13,255 bases of DNA from Thiohalocapsa sp. (GCF_019695415.1 NZ_JAIFKJ010000113.1:1-13255), one strand, 5' to 3'. Shown: positions 1 to 7,050, counted from the first letter of the stretch. Notes: generated by a model not told the origin, from the sequence alone. Translations and numbers: made by a program.

Positions 1-246
1 TTTTCATGGCGACGTGTACCACTTGAAGGTATCGTATTGCCATCGTCGTGAACGGCGGAGTGTTATAGGTGACACCTCTTGGTGGCCTTGATGCCCACGG
101 GCGTGCTCTGGCGCGGCTATGTCGACGTCCGCAGCCCGTCGGTGGACCCGAGCCCGGAGGGCGGCCTCCATCGCGAGCGGGCCGCGCCGCCCTCGCGCCC
201 GCTGCGCGAGCGCCACAAACGCGAACGGGGGGCGACATGGCGGTGA
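1..246 (+). pseudogene. ftsW: Frayed 3' end of ftsW (lipid II polymerase/SEDS protein), partial and frame-disrupted
   Basis: No intact reading frame covers the first 70 bases: all three forward frames have stops (for example TGA at 24-26, 48-50 and 70-72). The order of codons nevertheless resembles the end of FtsW. Bases 5-40 resemble a coding string for M-G-V-L-P-x-K-G-I-x-L-P, and 64-90 one for Y-G-G-T-S-L-V-A-L, if several single-base gains and losses are allowed. From 73 the frame is open (L-L-V-A-L-M-P-T-G-V-L-W-R then a polar, Arg-rich tail) to TGA 244-246, which overlaps the ATG of murG at 237. FtsW is the usual gene directly before murG, and it is essential, so sequencing error at a contig end is more likely than true decay. 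This is a by-eye alignment. The alternative is plain intergenic DNA. Confidence 0.4.
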
Positions 247-1445
247 AGCAGGGCCGACGGCCGAGGGCCGAGGACCGAGCGGCGAGCGCGGGGCGCTCTG
301 CCCCCGACGTGTCGGCGGCGGGTCCGACTAGACCCTTGACCCGCGTTCGTCAGCCCCTCCACATCGCCGTGATGGCGGGCGGTACCGGTGGCCATGTGTT
401 CCCGGCGTTGGCGGTGGCTGAGATCCTACGTGCGCGTGGTGCCGAGGTGTTCTGGATCGGCACTCGTGCTGGCATGGAGGCGCGGCTGGTGCCGGCCCAT
501 GGCTTCGAGATGGAATGGGTCGGCATCCAGGGCGTACGTGGCAAGGGCGTGAAGGCGCTACTGACCGCACCCTTCAAGCTTGCCTCCGCAGTGCGACAGG
601 CAGCCGGCATCCTCAAGCGCCGCGGGGCGCAGGCGGTGCTCGGCATGGGCGGCTTCGTGGCCGGCCCCGGCGGACTCGCCGCCAAGCTCCAGGGGCGCGC
701 GCTGGTGATCCAGGAGCAAAACAGCGTGCCCGGACTCACCAACCAGTGGCTTGCGCGGCTGGCAGACCGGGTATTCGAGGCTTTCCCGGGCAGCTTCCCG
801 GCCGCCCGCGGCGCCATCGACAGCGGGAATCCGGTGCGTGTCGATATCGCCGCGCTGCCGGCGCCGGCGCAGCGGGTCGCCGGTCGCAGCGGCCCGACGC
901 GGCTGCTGGTGGTCGGCGGCTCTCTCGGTGCAAAGGCACTGAACGAGACGGTGCCGGCCGCGCTGGCGCTGCTGGCGCCGGAAGATCGCCCGCAGGTGCG
1001 CCACCAAGCTGGCGAAAAGACTTTGGACATTGCCCGCACCGCGTATGCGGACGCCGGCGTGAAGGCACAGGTCACGGCCTTCATCGACGACATGGCAGCG
1101 GCCTATGCCTGGGCGGACCTTGTCGTATGCCGAGCAGGGGCGCTGACGGTGTCGGAGATCGCCGCCGCCGGGGTACCGGCCATATTCGTCCCCTTTCCAT
1201 ACGCCGTGGACAACCACCAGGTGGGCAATGCGCGCTGGCTCAGCGATGCCGGCGCGGCACGCCTCGTCATTCAGAAGGATCTGACACCGCAAGGCCTGGC
1301 GGCGCAGCTCAGGGAGTTGCTGGCGGACGCAGACAAGCGCCTGGCCATGGCCGAAGCGGGTCGCGCCAAGGCCAGGCCGGACGCGGCTGAACGTATTGCG
1401 CAGGCATGTATGGAACTGGCTGAAAGGTCGGAGGCGCACGTATGA
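237..1445 (+). CDS. murG: MurG, UDP-GlcNAc:undecaprenyl-PP-MurNAc-pentapeptide GlcNAc transferase
   Basis: MurG adds GlcNAc to lipid I on the cytoplasmic face of the inner membrane, giving lipid II. The protein (402 aa from ATG 237) shows the family motifs in order: the N-domain loop GGTGGHVFPALAVAEIL (from residue 48), GMGGFVAGPGG, QEQNSVPGLTN, the second-domain loop GGSLGA, and the UDP-GlcNAc-binding run CRAGALTVSEIAAAGVPAIF followed by PFPYAVDNHQVGNA. I chose ATG 237 because it follows a G-run ribosome site (227-232) and overlaps the preceding stop at 246. This start adds about 40 residues before the conserved P-L-H-I-A-V-M-A-G-G. The extension is Arg/Ala-rich and contains heptamer repeats. 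TTG 336 (369 aa) fits the usual length of about 355-365 better but has no visible ribosome site. The stop overlaps ATG 1442. Confidence 0.96.
   Translation: MAVKQGRRPRAEDRAASAGRSAPDVSAAGPTRPLTRVRQPLHIAVMAGGTGGHVFPALAVAEILRARGAEVFWIGTRAGMEARLVPAHGFEMEWVGIQGVRGKGVKALLTAPFKLASAVRQAAGILKRRGAQAVLGMGGFVAGPGGLAAKLQGRALVIQEQNSVPGLTNQWLARLADRVFEAFPGSFPAARGAIDSGNPVRVDIAALPAPAQRVAGRSGPTRLLVVGGSLGAKALNETVPAALALLAPEDRPQVRHQAGEKTLDIARTAYADAGVKAQVTAFIDDMAAAYAWADLVVCRAGALTVSEIAAAGVPAIFVPFPYAVDNHQVGNARWLSDAGAARLVIQKDLTPQGLAAQLRELLADADKRLAMAEAGRAKARPDAAERIAQACMELAERSEAHV
251..285 (+). repeat. Five degenerate tandem heptamers (GGGCCGA type)
   Basis: Seen directly: units at 251-257, 258-264, 265-271, 272-278 and 279-285. 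The first and third are exactly GGGCCGA and the others differ at one to three positions. A 6-bp hairpin with a 3-base loop follows at 284-298. The array lies inside the N-terminal extension of murG, just after its likely ATG. The same unit recurs at the murG-murC junction. Confidence 0.75.
1430..1444 (+). promoter_or_regulatory. Strong ribosome binding site and ATG that do not lead into murC
   Basis: GGAGG at 1430-1434 lies 7 bases before ATG 1442-1444, the best Shine-Dalgarno-to-ATG arrangement in the murG-murC region. The ATG shares bases with the murG stop (1443-1445). It opens the 51-codon frame rather than the murC frame, so ribosomes finishing murG would be expected to enter the small ORF first. 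Confidence 0.6.
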
Positions 1446-1597
1446 CAGTCGCGACACCGCAAGCGCCTGCGATGCCTACACCCAGGGCCAAGGGCCGAGG
1501 GCCAAGGGTGGCCGTGCCTGCGTTGCCTCGGCCCTCTGGCGCCTGGGTCGAGGCGCCAGCGTCTGCGAAGGCCCACCAGAAGGGTGCGCCGAGATGA
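1442..1597 (+). CDS. 51-aa bridging ORF between murG and murC, function unknown
   Basis: This 52-codon frame starts at ATG 1442, overlapping the murG stop as ATGA, and ends at TGA 1595-1597, overlapping the murC start, again as ATGA. A strong GGAGG site (1430-1434) sits at ideal distance. The predicted product begins MTVATPQAPAMPTPR and is rich in Ala, Pro, Arg and Lys. It has no membrane segment, no cysteine and no family I recognise. Part of it is encoded by GGGCCRA heptamers. It could be a leader that couples murC translation to murG. It could instead be the original N-terminus of MurC, thrown out of frame by repeat gain, or a chance open frame in GC-rich DNA. The ORF is visible; that it makes a stable protein is inference. 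Confidence 0.4.
   Translation: MTVATPQAPAMPTPRAKGRGPRVAVPALPRPSGAWVEAPASAKAHQKGAPR
1485..1559 (+). repeat. Heptamer array plus two inverted repeats at the murG-murC junction
   Basis: Three exact GGGCCRA heptamers stand at 1485-1491, 1492-1498 and 1499-1505. Bases 1491-1500 are the exact reverse complement of 1526-1535 (10 bp, 25-base loop). Directly next to this, 1536-1544 pairs with 1551-1559 (9 bp, 6-base loop). The transcript could therefore fold into two consecutive GC-rich hairpins ahead of the murC ribosome site. There is no T-run, so this is not a typical intrinsic terminator. Confidence 0.75.
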
Positions 1598-3030
1598 GCC
1601 CGCATCGCACGCATAGCGCCAGTTATATGGGCCGCATGCGCCGACTGCATTTCGTCGGTGTAGGTGGTGCCGGCATGAGCGGCATTGCCGAGCTCATGGC
1701 CAACCTGGGCTATGAGGTGCAGGGCTCGGACCGGCGCGAAAGCGCTGTCACGGAGCGCCTCCGGGGCCTCGGCGTCGAAGTGTTCAACGGCCACGAAGCC
1801 GCGCACGTGGCAGAGGTCGACGCGGTGGTGGTGTCCACCGCCATCGACCCGAGCAACCCCGAGATCATCGCCGCCCGGCAGGCGCGCATCCCAGTGGTGC
1901 GCCGCGCGGAAATGCTGGCCGAGCTCATGCGCTTCCACTACGGCGTGGCCGTCGCCGGCACCCATGGTAAGACCACGACGACAAGTCTGATCGCGAGCGT
2001 GCTCGCCGAGGGGGATATGGACCCGACCTTCGTGATCGGCGGGCTGCTCAACAGCGCCGGCGCGAATGCCCGGCTCGGCACCAGCAAATACCTGGTGGCA
2101 GAGGCCGATGAGAGCGATGCCTCGTTCCTGTTCCTGCAGCCGATGCTGGCGGTGGTGACCAACATCGACGCCGACCACATGCACACATACGGCGGCGACT
2201 TCAATCGTCTGCGCAACACCTTTGTCGAGTTTCTTCATCACCTGCCGTTCTATGGCCTGGCAGTGCTCTGCGTCGACGACGACGAGGTGGCCTCGCTGGT
2301 GCCCCTCGTCGCTCGACCGGTGATGACCTATGGGACCCGCATCGATGCCGATGTGCGGGCGGATAACGTCCGCCAGCAGGGCACCCGCATGCTCTTCGAC
2401 GCCCACCTGCCGGGCGGTTCGGTGCTGCCTGTGGAGCTGAATCTGCCGGGCCGGCATAACATGCTGAACGCCTTGGCCGCTATCGCCGTGGGCCTGGAGC
2501 TTGGCGTGGACGAGGCAGCTATCCATAGCGCGCTGGCGGCCTTCCAGGGGGTCGGCCGGCGCTTCGTCGTGAGCCATTGTGAGATCCGTGGCGGGCGCAA
2601 CGTCACCCTGATCGACGACTACGGCCATCACCCGACGGAGCTTGCCGCCACCATGGCAGCTGCCCGGGGAAGCTGGCCGAAACGCCGGTTGGTGCTCGTG
2701 TTCCAGCCGCACCGCTACACGCGGACGCAAGAGCAGTTCGAAGACTTCGTGCACGTGCTCTCGGAGCCGGATCAGCTGGTGCTGTGCGAGGTCTATCCCG
2801 CCGGCGAGCAGCCCATCCCCGGTGCCGACGGCCGCAGTCTGGCACGCGCCATCCGTGCCCGAGGTCGCGTGGAACCCTTGTTTGCACAGCATCTGGGCGA
2901 GGTGGTGGAGCTGCTGGACGCCACCCTCGTCGACGGCGACGTCGTGCTGGTCTCGGGCGCCGGTGACATCGGCGGCCTCGCCGCCCGGGTGCCCAAGCTG
3001 CTGATGGCGGAGGGCGATGATGCCGACTGA
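1594..3030 (+). CDS. murC: MurC, UDP-N-acetylmuramate--L-alanine ligase
   Basis: MurC is the cytoplasmic ATP-dependent ligase that adds L-Ala to UDP-MurNAc, the first amino acid of the stem peptide. The 478-aa product has the N-terminal nucleotide-sugar fold (H-F-V-G-V-G-G-A-G-M-S-G, residues about 19-30), the Mur-ligase P-loop GTHGKTTTT (122-130), EADESDASFL, the N-I-D-A-D-H-M central-domain motif, and C-terminal RRF, DDYGHHPTE and QPHRYTRT motifs. Length is normal (E. coli about 490). ATG 1594 is preferred because AGAAGGG (1578-1584) lies upstream and the codon overlaps the 51-codon ORF's stop as ATGA. ATG 1627 or 1636 would also keep the whole fold. The frame stays open upstream to 1396, but nothing there resembles MurC. 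Confidence 0.97.
   Translation: MSPHRTHSASYMGRMRRLHFVGVGGAGMSGIAELMANLGYEVQGSDRRESAVTERLRGLGVEVFNGHEAAHVAEVDAVVVSTAIDPSNPEIIAARQARIPVVRRAEMLAELMRFHYGVAVAGTHGKTTTTSLIASVLAEGDMDPTFVIGGLLNSAGANARLGTSKYLVAEADESDASFLFLQPMLAVVTNIDADHMHTYGGDFNRLRNTFVEFLHHLPFYGLAVLCVDDDEVASLVPLVARPVMTYGTRIDADVRADNVRQQGTRMLFDAHLPGGSVLPVELNLPGRHNMLNALAAIAVGLELGVDEAAIHSALAAFQGVGRRFVVSHCEIRGGRNVTLIDDYGHHPTELAATMAAARGSWPKRRLVLVFQPHRYTRTQEQFEDFVHVLSEPDQLVLCEVYPAGEQPIPGADGRSLARAIRARGRVEPLFAQHLGEVVELLDATLVDGDVVLVSGAGDIGGLAARVPKLLMAEGDDAD
3009..3022 (+). promoter_or_regulatory. Ribosome site GGAGGG with ATGATG in the wrong frame for murB
   Basis: GGAGGG (3009-3014) inside the murC end is followed by ATG 3017 and ATG 3020. 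ATG 3020 is the better spaced, with 5 bases between. Both open frame 2, which runs to 3595, while conserved MurB is in frame 1, whose only ATG (3031) is 16 bases from the site. Translation may re-start at 3031 directly after the murC stop (TGAATG), or the ancestral murB start was 3020 and the frame has since shifted. Confidence 0.45.
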
Positions 3031-4095
3031 ATGCTTGCCGTTGGCCAAGACCCTGTTGCGCAGCCGCCGCCTAGGCAGCCTCAGCCTGCGCCTCGGCTGC
3101 GGCGAGCCCCTGCATGCGCGGGTCAAGGGCGGAGCCGCGCGCCGGCGGGTGCCCGTGCTGCCGCCGGCTGCGGCTGTGGGGGGGCACGCGCCGCGAGGGT
3201 CACGACGCGGTCCCTGCCGCTGCGGGGGGAAGTGCGGCGCGACGAACCGCTGGCCAGGCACACCGGCGGGGGCGGCGGCGGAGCGGCTGCGCGCCTGTAC
3301 CGGCCGGCAGATCGTGACGACCTCCTCGGCTTCCTGCGCACGCTGCCCAGCGACGAGCCGATACTCTGGCTCGGCCTTGGCAGCAATCTGCTCATCGCCG
3401 ACGCCGGTTGGCCCGGCACCGTCATCGAAATCCATGGCTGCCTCGCGGACATGGCTGTTATGGCCCCCGGCAGGCTTCGTCTCGAGGCGGGTGCTTCCTG
3501 TGCGAAGGCCGCTCGGTTCGCGGCACGAGCAGGGTTGGTCGGATTGGAGTTCTTCGCCGGCATCCCGGGCACCGTCGGCGGAGCAATGGCCATGAATGCA
3601 GGTGCCTGGGGCGGCGAGACCTGGCCGCACGTGGCCTTGGTGCGCACGGTCGATCGCGCCGGCTGCGTGCGCGAGCGCGGGCCCGCGGACTTCGAGGTGG
3701 GTTACCGGCATGTGGTGATGCCGCAGGGGGAGTGGTTCCTGGAGGCCGAGATGGTGCTTGCGTCGGGTGATACGCATGCCGCCCAAGCCCGCATCAAGGA
3801 ACTGTTGGCACGGCGTGCGGCGACACAGCCCACGGGGCTGCCGAGCTGTGGCTCGGTCTTCCGCAACCCGCCCGGTGACCACGCCGCCCGGCTCATTGAT
3901 GCCAGCGGACTCAAGGGCTTGCGCTTCGGCGGTGCCGAGGTCTCGCCCAAGCATGCGAATTTCATCATCAACACCGGTAATGCCAGCGCGCGGGACATCG
4001 CGCGGCTGATCGACCATGTGCGCGCCGAGGTGGAGCGCCAGCATGGCGTCCGGCTGATACCCGAGGTGCGTCGGGTGGGGGATTTCCAATCATGA
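3031..4095 (+). CDS. murB: MurB, UDP-N-acetylenolpyruvoylglucosamine reductase
   Basis: MurB is the FAD- and NADPH-dependent cytoplasmic reductase that turns enolpyruvyl-UDP-GlcNAc into UDP-MurNAc. Seen: the FAD loop GLGSNLL (115-121), FAGIPGTVGGAMAMNAGAWG, the catalytic-serine motif GSVFRNP (Ser275), SPKHANFIINTGNASARD, and the late catalytic Glu in L-I-P-E-V (Glu345). From ATG 3031 the product is 354 aa. Homology starts only near residue 65 (LRGEVRRDEPLARHT). The preceding 65 residues come from DNA of about 82% G+C and look like no known domain. The motif usually written TSWRVGGPA reads T-G-G-G-G-G-G-A-A here (residues 78-86). The start is uncertain: GTG 3232 would give 287 aa. The stop overlaps the ddl ATG as ATGA. 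Confidence 0.94.
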   Translation: MLAVGQDPVAQPPPRQPQPAPRLRRAPACAGQGRSRAPAGARAAAGCGCGGARAARVTTRSLPLRGEVRRDEPLARHTGGGGGGAAARLYRPADRDDLLGFLRTLPSDEPILWLGLGSNLLIADAGWPGTVIEIHGCLADMAVMAPGRLRLEAGASCAKAARFAARAGLVGLEFFAGIPGTVGGAMAMNAGAWGGETWPHVALVRTVDRAGCVRERGPADFEVGYRHVVMPQGEWFLEAEMVLASGDTHAAQARIKELLARRAATQPTGLPSCGSVFRNPPGDHAARLIDASGLKGLRFGGAEVSPKHANFIINTGNASARDIARLIDHVRAEVERQHGVRLIPEVRRVGDFQS

Positions 4096-5021
4096 CGCTC
4101 GATCCGGCCGAATTCGGCAAGGTGGGGCTGCTGCTCGGCGGCCGGGCCGCCGAGCGCGACATCTCGCTCAAGAGCGGCGCCGCGGTGGGGGCGGCGCTGA
4201 GACGCCTGGGCGTGGATGTGCACGACATCGATCCGGGGCCGGACGTCTTGGAAGTGCTGCGAGCGGGACATTTCGATCGGGCCTTCATCATCCTGCACGG
4301 CCGCGGCGGTGAGGATGGGCAGATCCAGGGGGCGCTCGAGTCCATCGGTATGCCGTACACCGGCTCTGGCGTGTTGGGCTCGGCCATCGGCATGGACAAG
4401 TACCGGACCAAGCTGCTCTGGGCGGGTGCCGGTGTGCCGACGGCGGACTTCGTACTGCTGCGTGGCGAGGCCGATCTCGCCGCTGCCGAGCAGCTCGGCT
4501 TCCCGCTCATGATCAAGCCGTCACAGGAGGGCTCCAGCATCGGTATGGCCAAGGTCGACGGCGCTGCGGCCCTGGCCGAGGCCTGGCGTGCCGCCGCGGA
4601 GTACGACCGCACCGTGCTGGCCGAGCGCTGGCTGCCCGGTGCCGAGTACACCTGCGCCATCCTCGGCGGCCAAGCGCTGCCGCTGATCCGCCTGGAGACG
4701 CCCAACAGCTTTTACGACTACGAGGCCAAGTACTTCTCCAACACCACCCGGTATCACTGTCCCTGCGGTCTGTCGGCGCTGCGGGAGTCGGAGCTGCAGA
4801 TGCTCTGTCTGCGCGCTTTCGACGCCGTGGGTGCATCCGGCTGGGGCCGCGTCGACTTCATGCTGGACGAACAGGGTGATCCGCGGCTGCTGGAGGTCAA
4901 CACCGTCCCTGGTATGACCGACCACAGCCTGGTGCCCATGGCCGCCAAGGCCGCCGGCATCGATTTCGACATGCTGTGCCAGCGCATCCTCGCGACCAGT
5001 CTCGGAGAGCAGACGCGATGA
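4092..5021 (+). CDS. ddl: Ddl, D-alanine--D-alanine ligase
   Basis: Ddl makes the D-Ala-D-Ala dipeptide that MurF adds to the peptidoglycan precursor. The product is 309 aa, the normal length for the DdlB type. ATP-grasp and substrate motifs are in order: V-G-L-L-L-G-G-R-A-A-E-R-D-I-S-L, with Glu21 matching the Glu15 that binds the D-Ala amino group in E. coli DdlB; HGRGGEDGQIQGALE; MDKYRTK; KPSQEGSSIGM; NSFYDYEAKY, the omega-loop Tyr and Lys; YHCPCGL; GRVDFMLD; and LEVNTVPGMTDHSLVPMAA. All catalytic residues I can place are present. ATG 4092 overlaps the murB stop and the ddl stop overlaps the ftsQ ATG, so translation is probably coupled on both sides. Confidence 0.97.
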   Translation: MTLDPAEFGKVGLLLGGRAAERDISLKSGAAVGAALRRLGVDVHDIDPGPDVLEVLRAGHFDRAFIILHGRGGEDGQIQGALESIGMPYTGSGVLGSAIGMDKYRTKLLWAGAGVPTADFVLLRGEADLAAAEQLGFPLMIKPSQEGSSIGMAKVDGAAALAEAWRAAAEYDRTVLAERWLPGAEYTCAILGGQALPLIRLETPNSFYDYEAKYFSNTTRYHCPCGLSALRESELQMLCLRAFDAVGASGWGRVDFMLDEQGDPRLLEVNTVPGMTDHSLVPMAAKAAGIDFDMLCQRILATSLGEQTR

Positions 5022-5827
5022 GCATGGCCCAGGCACAGAGTGCGTCCGCAGCGGCCGCCGGGACCGCGGCGGTGCCGCGCCCAAGCAGCCTGGCGCTGGT
5101 GGCCCGGCTCCTGACCGCGGTGGCCATCATTGGCGCCCTCATCGGCGCCGGCGTCGTCGCGTTGGATTGGGAGCCACGGCTTCTGCCTATCCGCGTGGTC
5201 ACCGTGGATGGGGAAATGCACGGGCTGTCGCGGGAGTCGCTGCAGCAGACCATTGCGGCCCACATCGATGGCGGCATCCTGACCCAGGACCTGGCCGCGC
5301 TCCAGCAACGTGTGGAGGACCTGCCCTGGATCCGCCGTGCCAGCGTGCGCCGGGTATGGCCGGACCGACTGGTGTTCAGCGTCAGCGAGCACGAGGCCAT
5401 GGCCCAATGGGGCGACAACGGCCTGGTGACGAAAGACGGCGTTGTGTTCCGCCCCCGCGACGGCCGCCTGCCGGCCGGGCTGGTGCGGCTCGACGGCGCC
5501 GAGGACCTGGCGCCGGAGGTGGTCGAGCGTTACCGGCGCTGGCACCCCAAGCTCGCCGAGCTCGGGCTCATCATCGACTCGGTGGTGCGGAACGCCCGCG
5601 GCGACTGGACCCTCACGCTGCTCGGTGGCACCGAGCTCTATCTCGGCACCGACGACATCGAGACTCGCTTCGGGCGGCTCCTTGCCGCCTATCCGCAGGT
5701 GGAGGCCATCGGCATCCCGATTCGTATCGACCTGCGCTACAGCAACGGCTTCGCGGTGCGCTGGGTGCCGCGAGCCGATGCACGGCCCGAGCGCGTGGCC
5801 GCCAACACTTTTCCGGAACGGAGCTGA
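5018..5827 (+). CDS. ftsQ: FtsQ, divisome membrane protein with POTRA domain
   Basis: FtsQ is a bitopic inner-membrane scaffold that joins early divisome proteins to FtsL/FtsB in the periplasm. The product is 269 aa from ATG 5018. It has a short Ala-rich cytoplasmic tail (1-25), one membrane segment (about 26-49, V-A-R-L-L-T-A-V-A-I-I-G-A-L-I-G-A-G-V-V), then the POTRA start at L-P-I-R-V-V-T-V-D-G. The diagnostic DLPWIRRASVRRVWPDRLVF is followed by E-H-E-A-M-A-Q-W-G and the beta domain. ATG 5018 overlaps the ddl stop (ATGA) and has GGAGA at 5004-5008. The frame is open back to 4976, but that upstream ATG lies inside the ddl end and has no supporting site. ATG 5024 is a minor alternative. Confidence 0.95.
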   Translation: MSMAQAQSASAAAAGTAAVPRPSSLALVARLLTAVAIIGALIGAGVVALDWEPRLLPIRVVTVDGEMHGLSRESLQQTIAAHIDGGILTQDLAALQQRVEDLPWIRRASVRRVWPDRLVFSVSEHEAMAQWGDNGLVTKDGVVFRPRDGRLPAGLVRLDGAEDLAPEVVERYRRWHPKLAELGLIIDSVVRNARGDWTLTLLGGTELYLGTDDIETRFGRLLAAYPQVEAIGIPIRIDLRYSNGFAVRWVPRADARPERVAANTFPERS

Positions 5828-5832
5828 CCGGC

Positions 5833-7050
5833 ATGGCCAGACGTAGTGAGAAGAACCTCTTGGTGGGGCTCGATATTGGCACCTCGAAGGTCGCCGCGCT
5901 GGTGGGCGAGCTGAAGGCCGACGACACCATCGAGATCATCGGCATCGGCACCCACCCCTCCCATGGCTTGAAGAAGGGCGTGGTGGTGGATATTGAATCC
6001 ACCGTGCAGTCCATCCAGCGCGCCGTCGAAGAGGCGGAGCTGATGGCCGGCTGCGAGATCCACTCGGTGCATGCCGGCATCGCCGGCAGCCATGTGCGCA
6101 GCCTGAACAGCCACGGCATCACTGCTATCAAGGATCACGAGGTAGTACAGGGCGACGTGGATCGGGTTATCGACGCCGCCCGCGCCGTGGCCATCCCGGC
6201 GGATCAGAAGATCCTCCACATCCTGCCTCAGGAGTTCATCATCGACGACCAGGAGGGCATCCGCGAGCCCATCGGTATGTCTGGCGTGCGCCTGGAGGCG
6301 CGGGTCCACATGGTCACCGGCGCTGTCAGCGCAGCGCAGAACATCGTCAAGTGCATCCGCCGCTGTGGACTGGAGGTGGACGACCTGGTTCTGGGCCAGC
6401 TCAGCTCCAGCTATGCCGTACTTGGCGACGATGAGAAAGAGCTCGGCGTCTGCCTCGTGGACATGGGTGGCGGCACCACGGACATGGCAGTGTTCACCGA
6501 CGGTGCCATTCGCCACACCGCATGCATCCCCATCGCCGGCGATCAGGTCACCAACGACATCGCGGTGGCCCTACGCACACCCACCCAGCACGCCGAGGAC
6601 ATCAAGGTCCGCCACGGCTGCGCCTTGTCTTCGCGCGGTGTCAGCGAGGACATCGAAGTGCCGAGCATCGGCGAGCGACCGGCTCGGCAGCTCTCGCGCC
6701 AGACCCTCGCCGAGGTGGTCGAGCCCCGCTACGAGGAGCTTCTGAATCTGCTCCAAGGCGAGCTGCGCCGAAGCGGCTTCGAAGACCTGGTCGCCGGCGG
6801 CGTCGTGCTCACCGGCGGCGCCGCCAAGATGGACGGACTCCTGGAGCTGGCAGAAGACGTGTTCCACATGCCAGTGCGACTCGGTGTGCCTCAGTACGTC
6901 ACTGGTCTGGAGGACACCATCGCCGACCCGGCGTACGCCACTGGTGTCGGCCTGCTCATCTACGCCCAGCAGCACCGCTTCGCCGCGGGCTCGGAGTACG
7001 CCGAGGCGCAGGGGCTCTGGGGGCGCATACGCAAGTGGTTCGGGGGCTGA
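5833..7050 (+). CDS. ftsA: FtsA, actin-like Z-ring membrane anchor
   Basis: FtsA is an actin-fold ATPase that tethers FtsZ to the inner membrane and recruits later divisome proteins. The product is 405 aa (E. coli 420). Phosphate-1 is L-L-V-G-L-D-I-G-T-S-K-V near residues 9-20. The 1C (SHS2) domain is around 85-165 and includes HILPQEFIIDDQEGI. Phosphate-2 is V-D-M-G-G-G-T-T-D near 209-217. The adenosine motif is VVLTGGAAKMDGL. The C-terminus L-W-G-R-I-R-K-W-F-G-G is the amphipathic membrane-targeting helix. ATG 5833 lies 5 bases after the ftsQ stop with GGAG at 5820-5823. The frame is open upstream to 5167 through ftsQ, which is an artefact of GC-rich DNA. It is co-transcribed with ftsQ on position; a promoter for ftsZ may lie inside it. 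Confidence 0.97.
   Translation: MARRSEKNLLVGLDIGTSKVAALVGELKADDTIEIIGIGTHPSHGLKKGVVVDIESTVQSIQRAVEEAELMAGCEIHSVHAGIAGSHVRSLNSHGITAIKDHEVVQGDVDRVIDAARAVAIPADQKILHILPQEFIIDDQEGIREPIGMSGVRLEARVHMVTGAVSAAQNIVKCIRRCGLEVDDLVLGQLSSSYAVLGDDEKELGVCLVDMGGGTTDMAVFTDGAIRHTACIPIAGDQVTNDIAVALRTPTQHAEDIKVRHGCALSSRGVSEDIEVPSIGERPARQLSRQTLAEVVEPRYEELLNLLQGELRRSGFEDLVAGGVVLTGGAAKMDGLLELAEDVFHMPVRLGVPQYVTGLEDTIADPAYATGVGLLIYAQQHRFAAGSEYAEAQGLWGRIRKWFGG

Noticed and set aside
69..236. GTG 69 as the murG start (458 aa)
   Set aside because: It would add about 100 non-homologous residues, has no ribosome site and overlaps the ftsW-like tail. ATG 237 is better supported.
3017..3595. 192-codon plus-strand frame from ATG 3017 overlapping murB
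   Set aside because: After the first few codons it is Arg/Gly/Cys-rich without homology, and it runs out of frame through conserved MurB. Kept only as a note on the start-signal mismatch.
1309..4089. 926-codon open frame on the minus strand across murG, murC and murB
   Set aside because: It lies antisense to three clear essential enzymes, has no recognisable motif and a His/Gly/Arg-rich composition typical of the shadow frame of GC-rich coding DNA.
5167..5832. Extension of the ftsA frame upstream through ftsQ
   Set aside because: The region is the FtsQ gene in another frame. The FtsA homology and ribosome site place its start at 5833.
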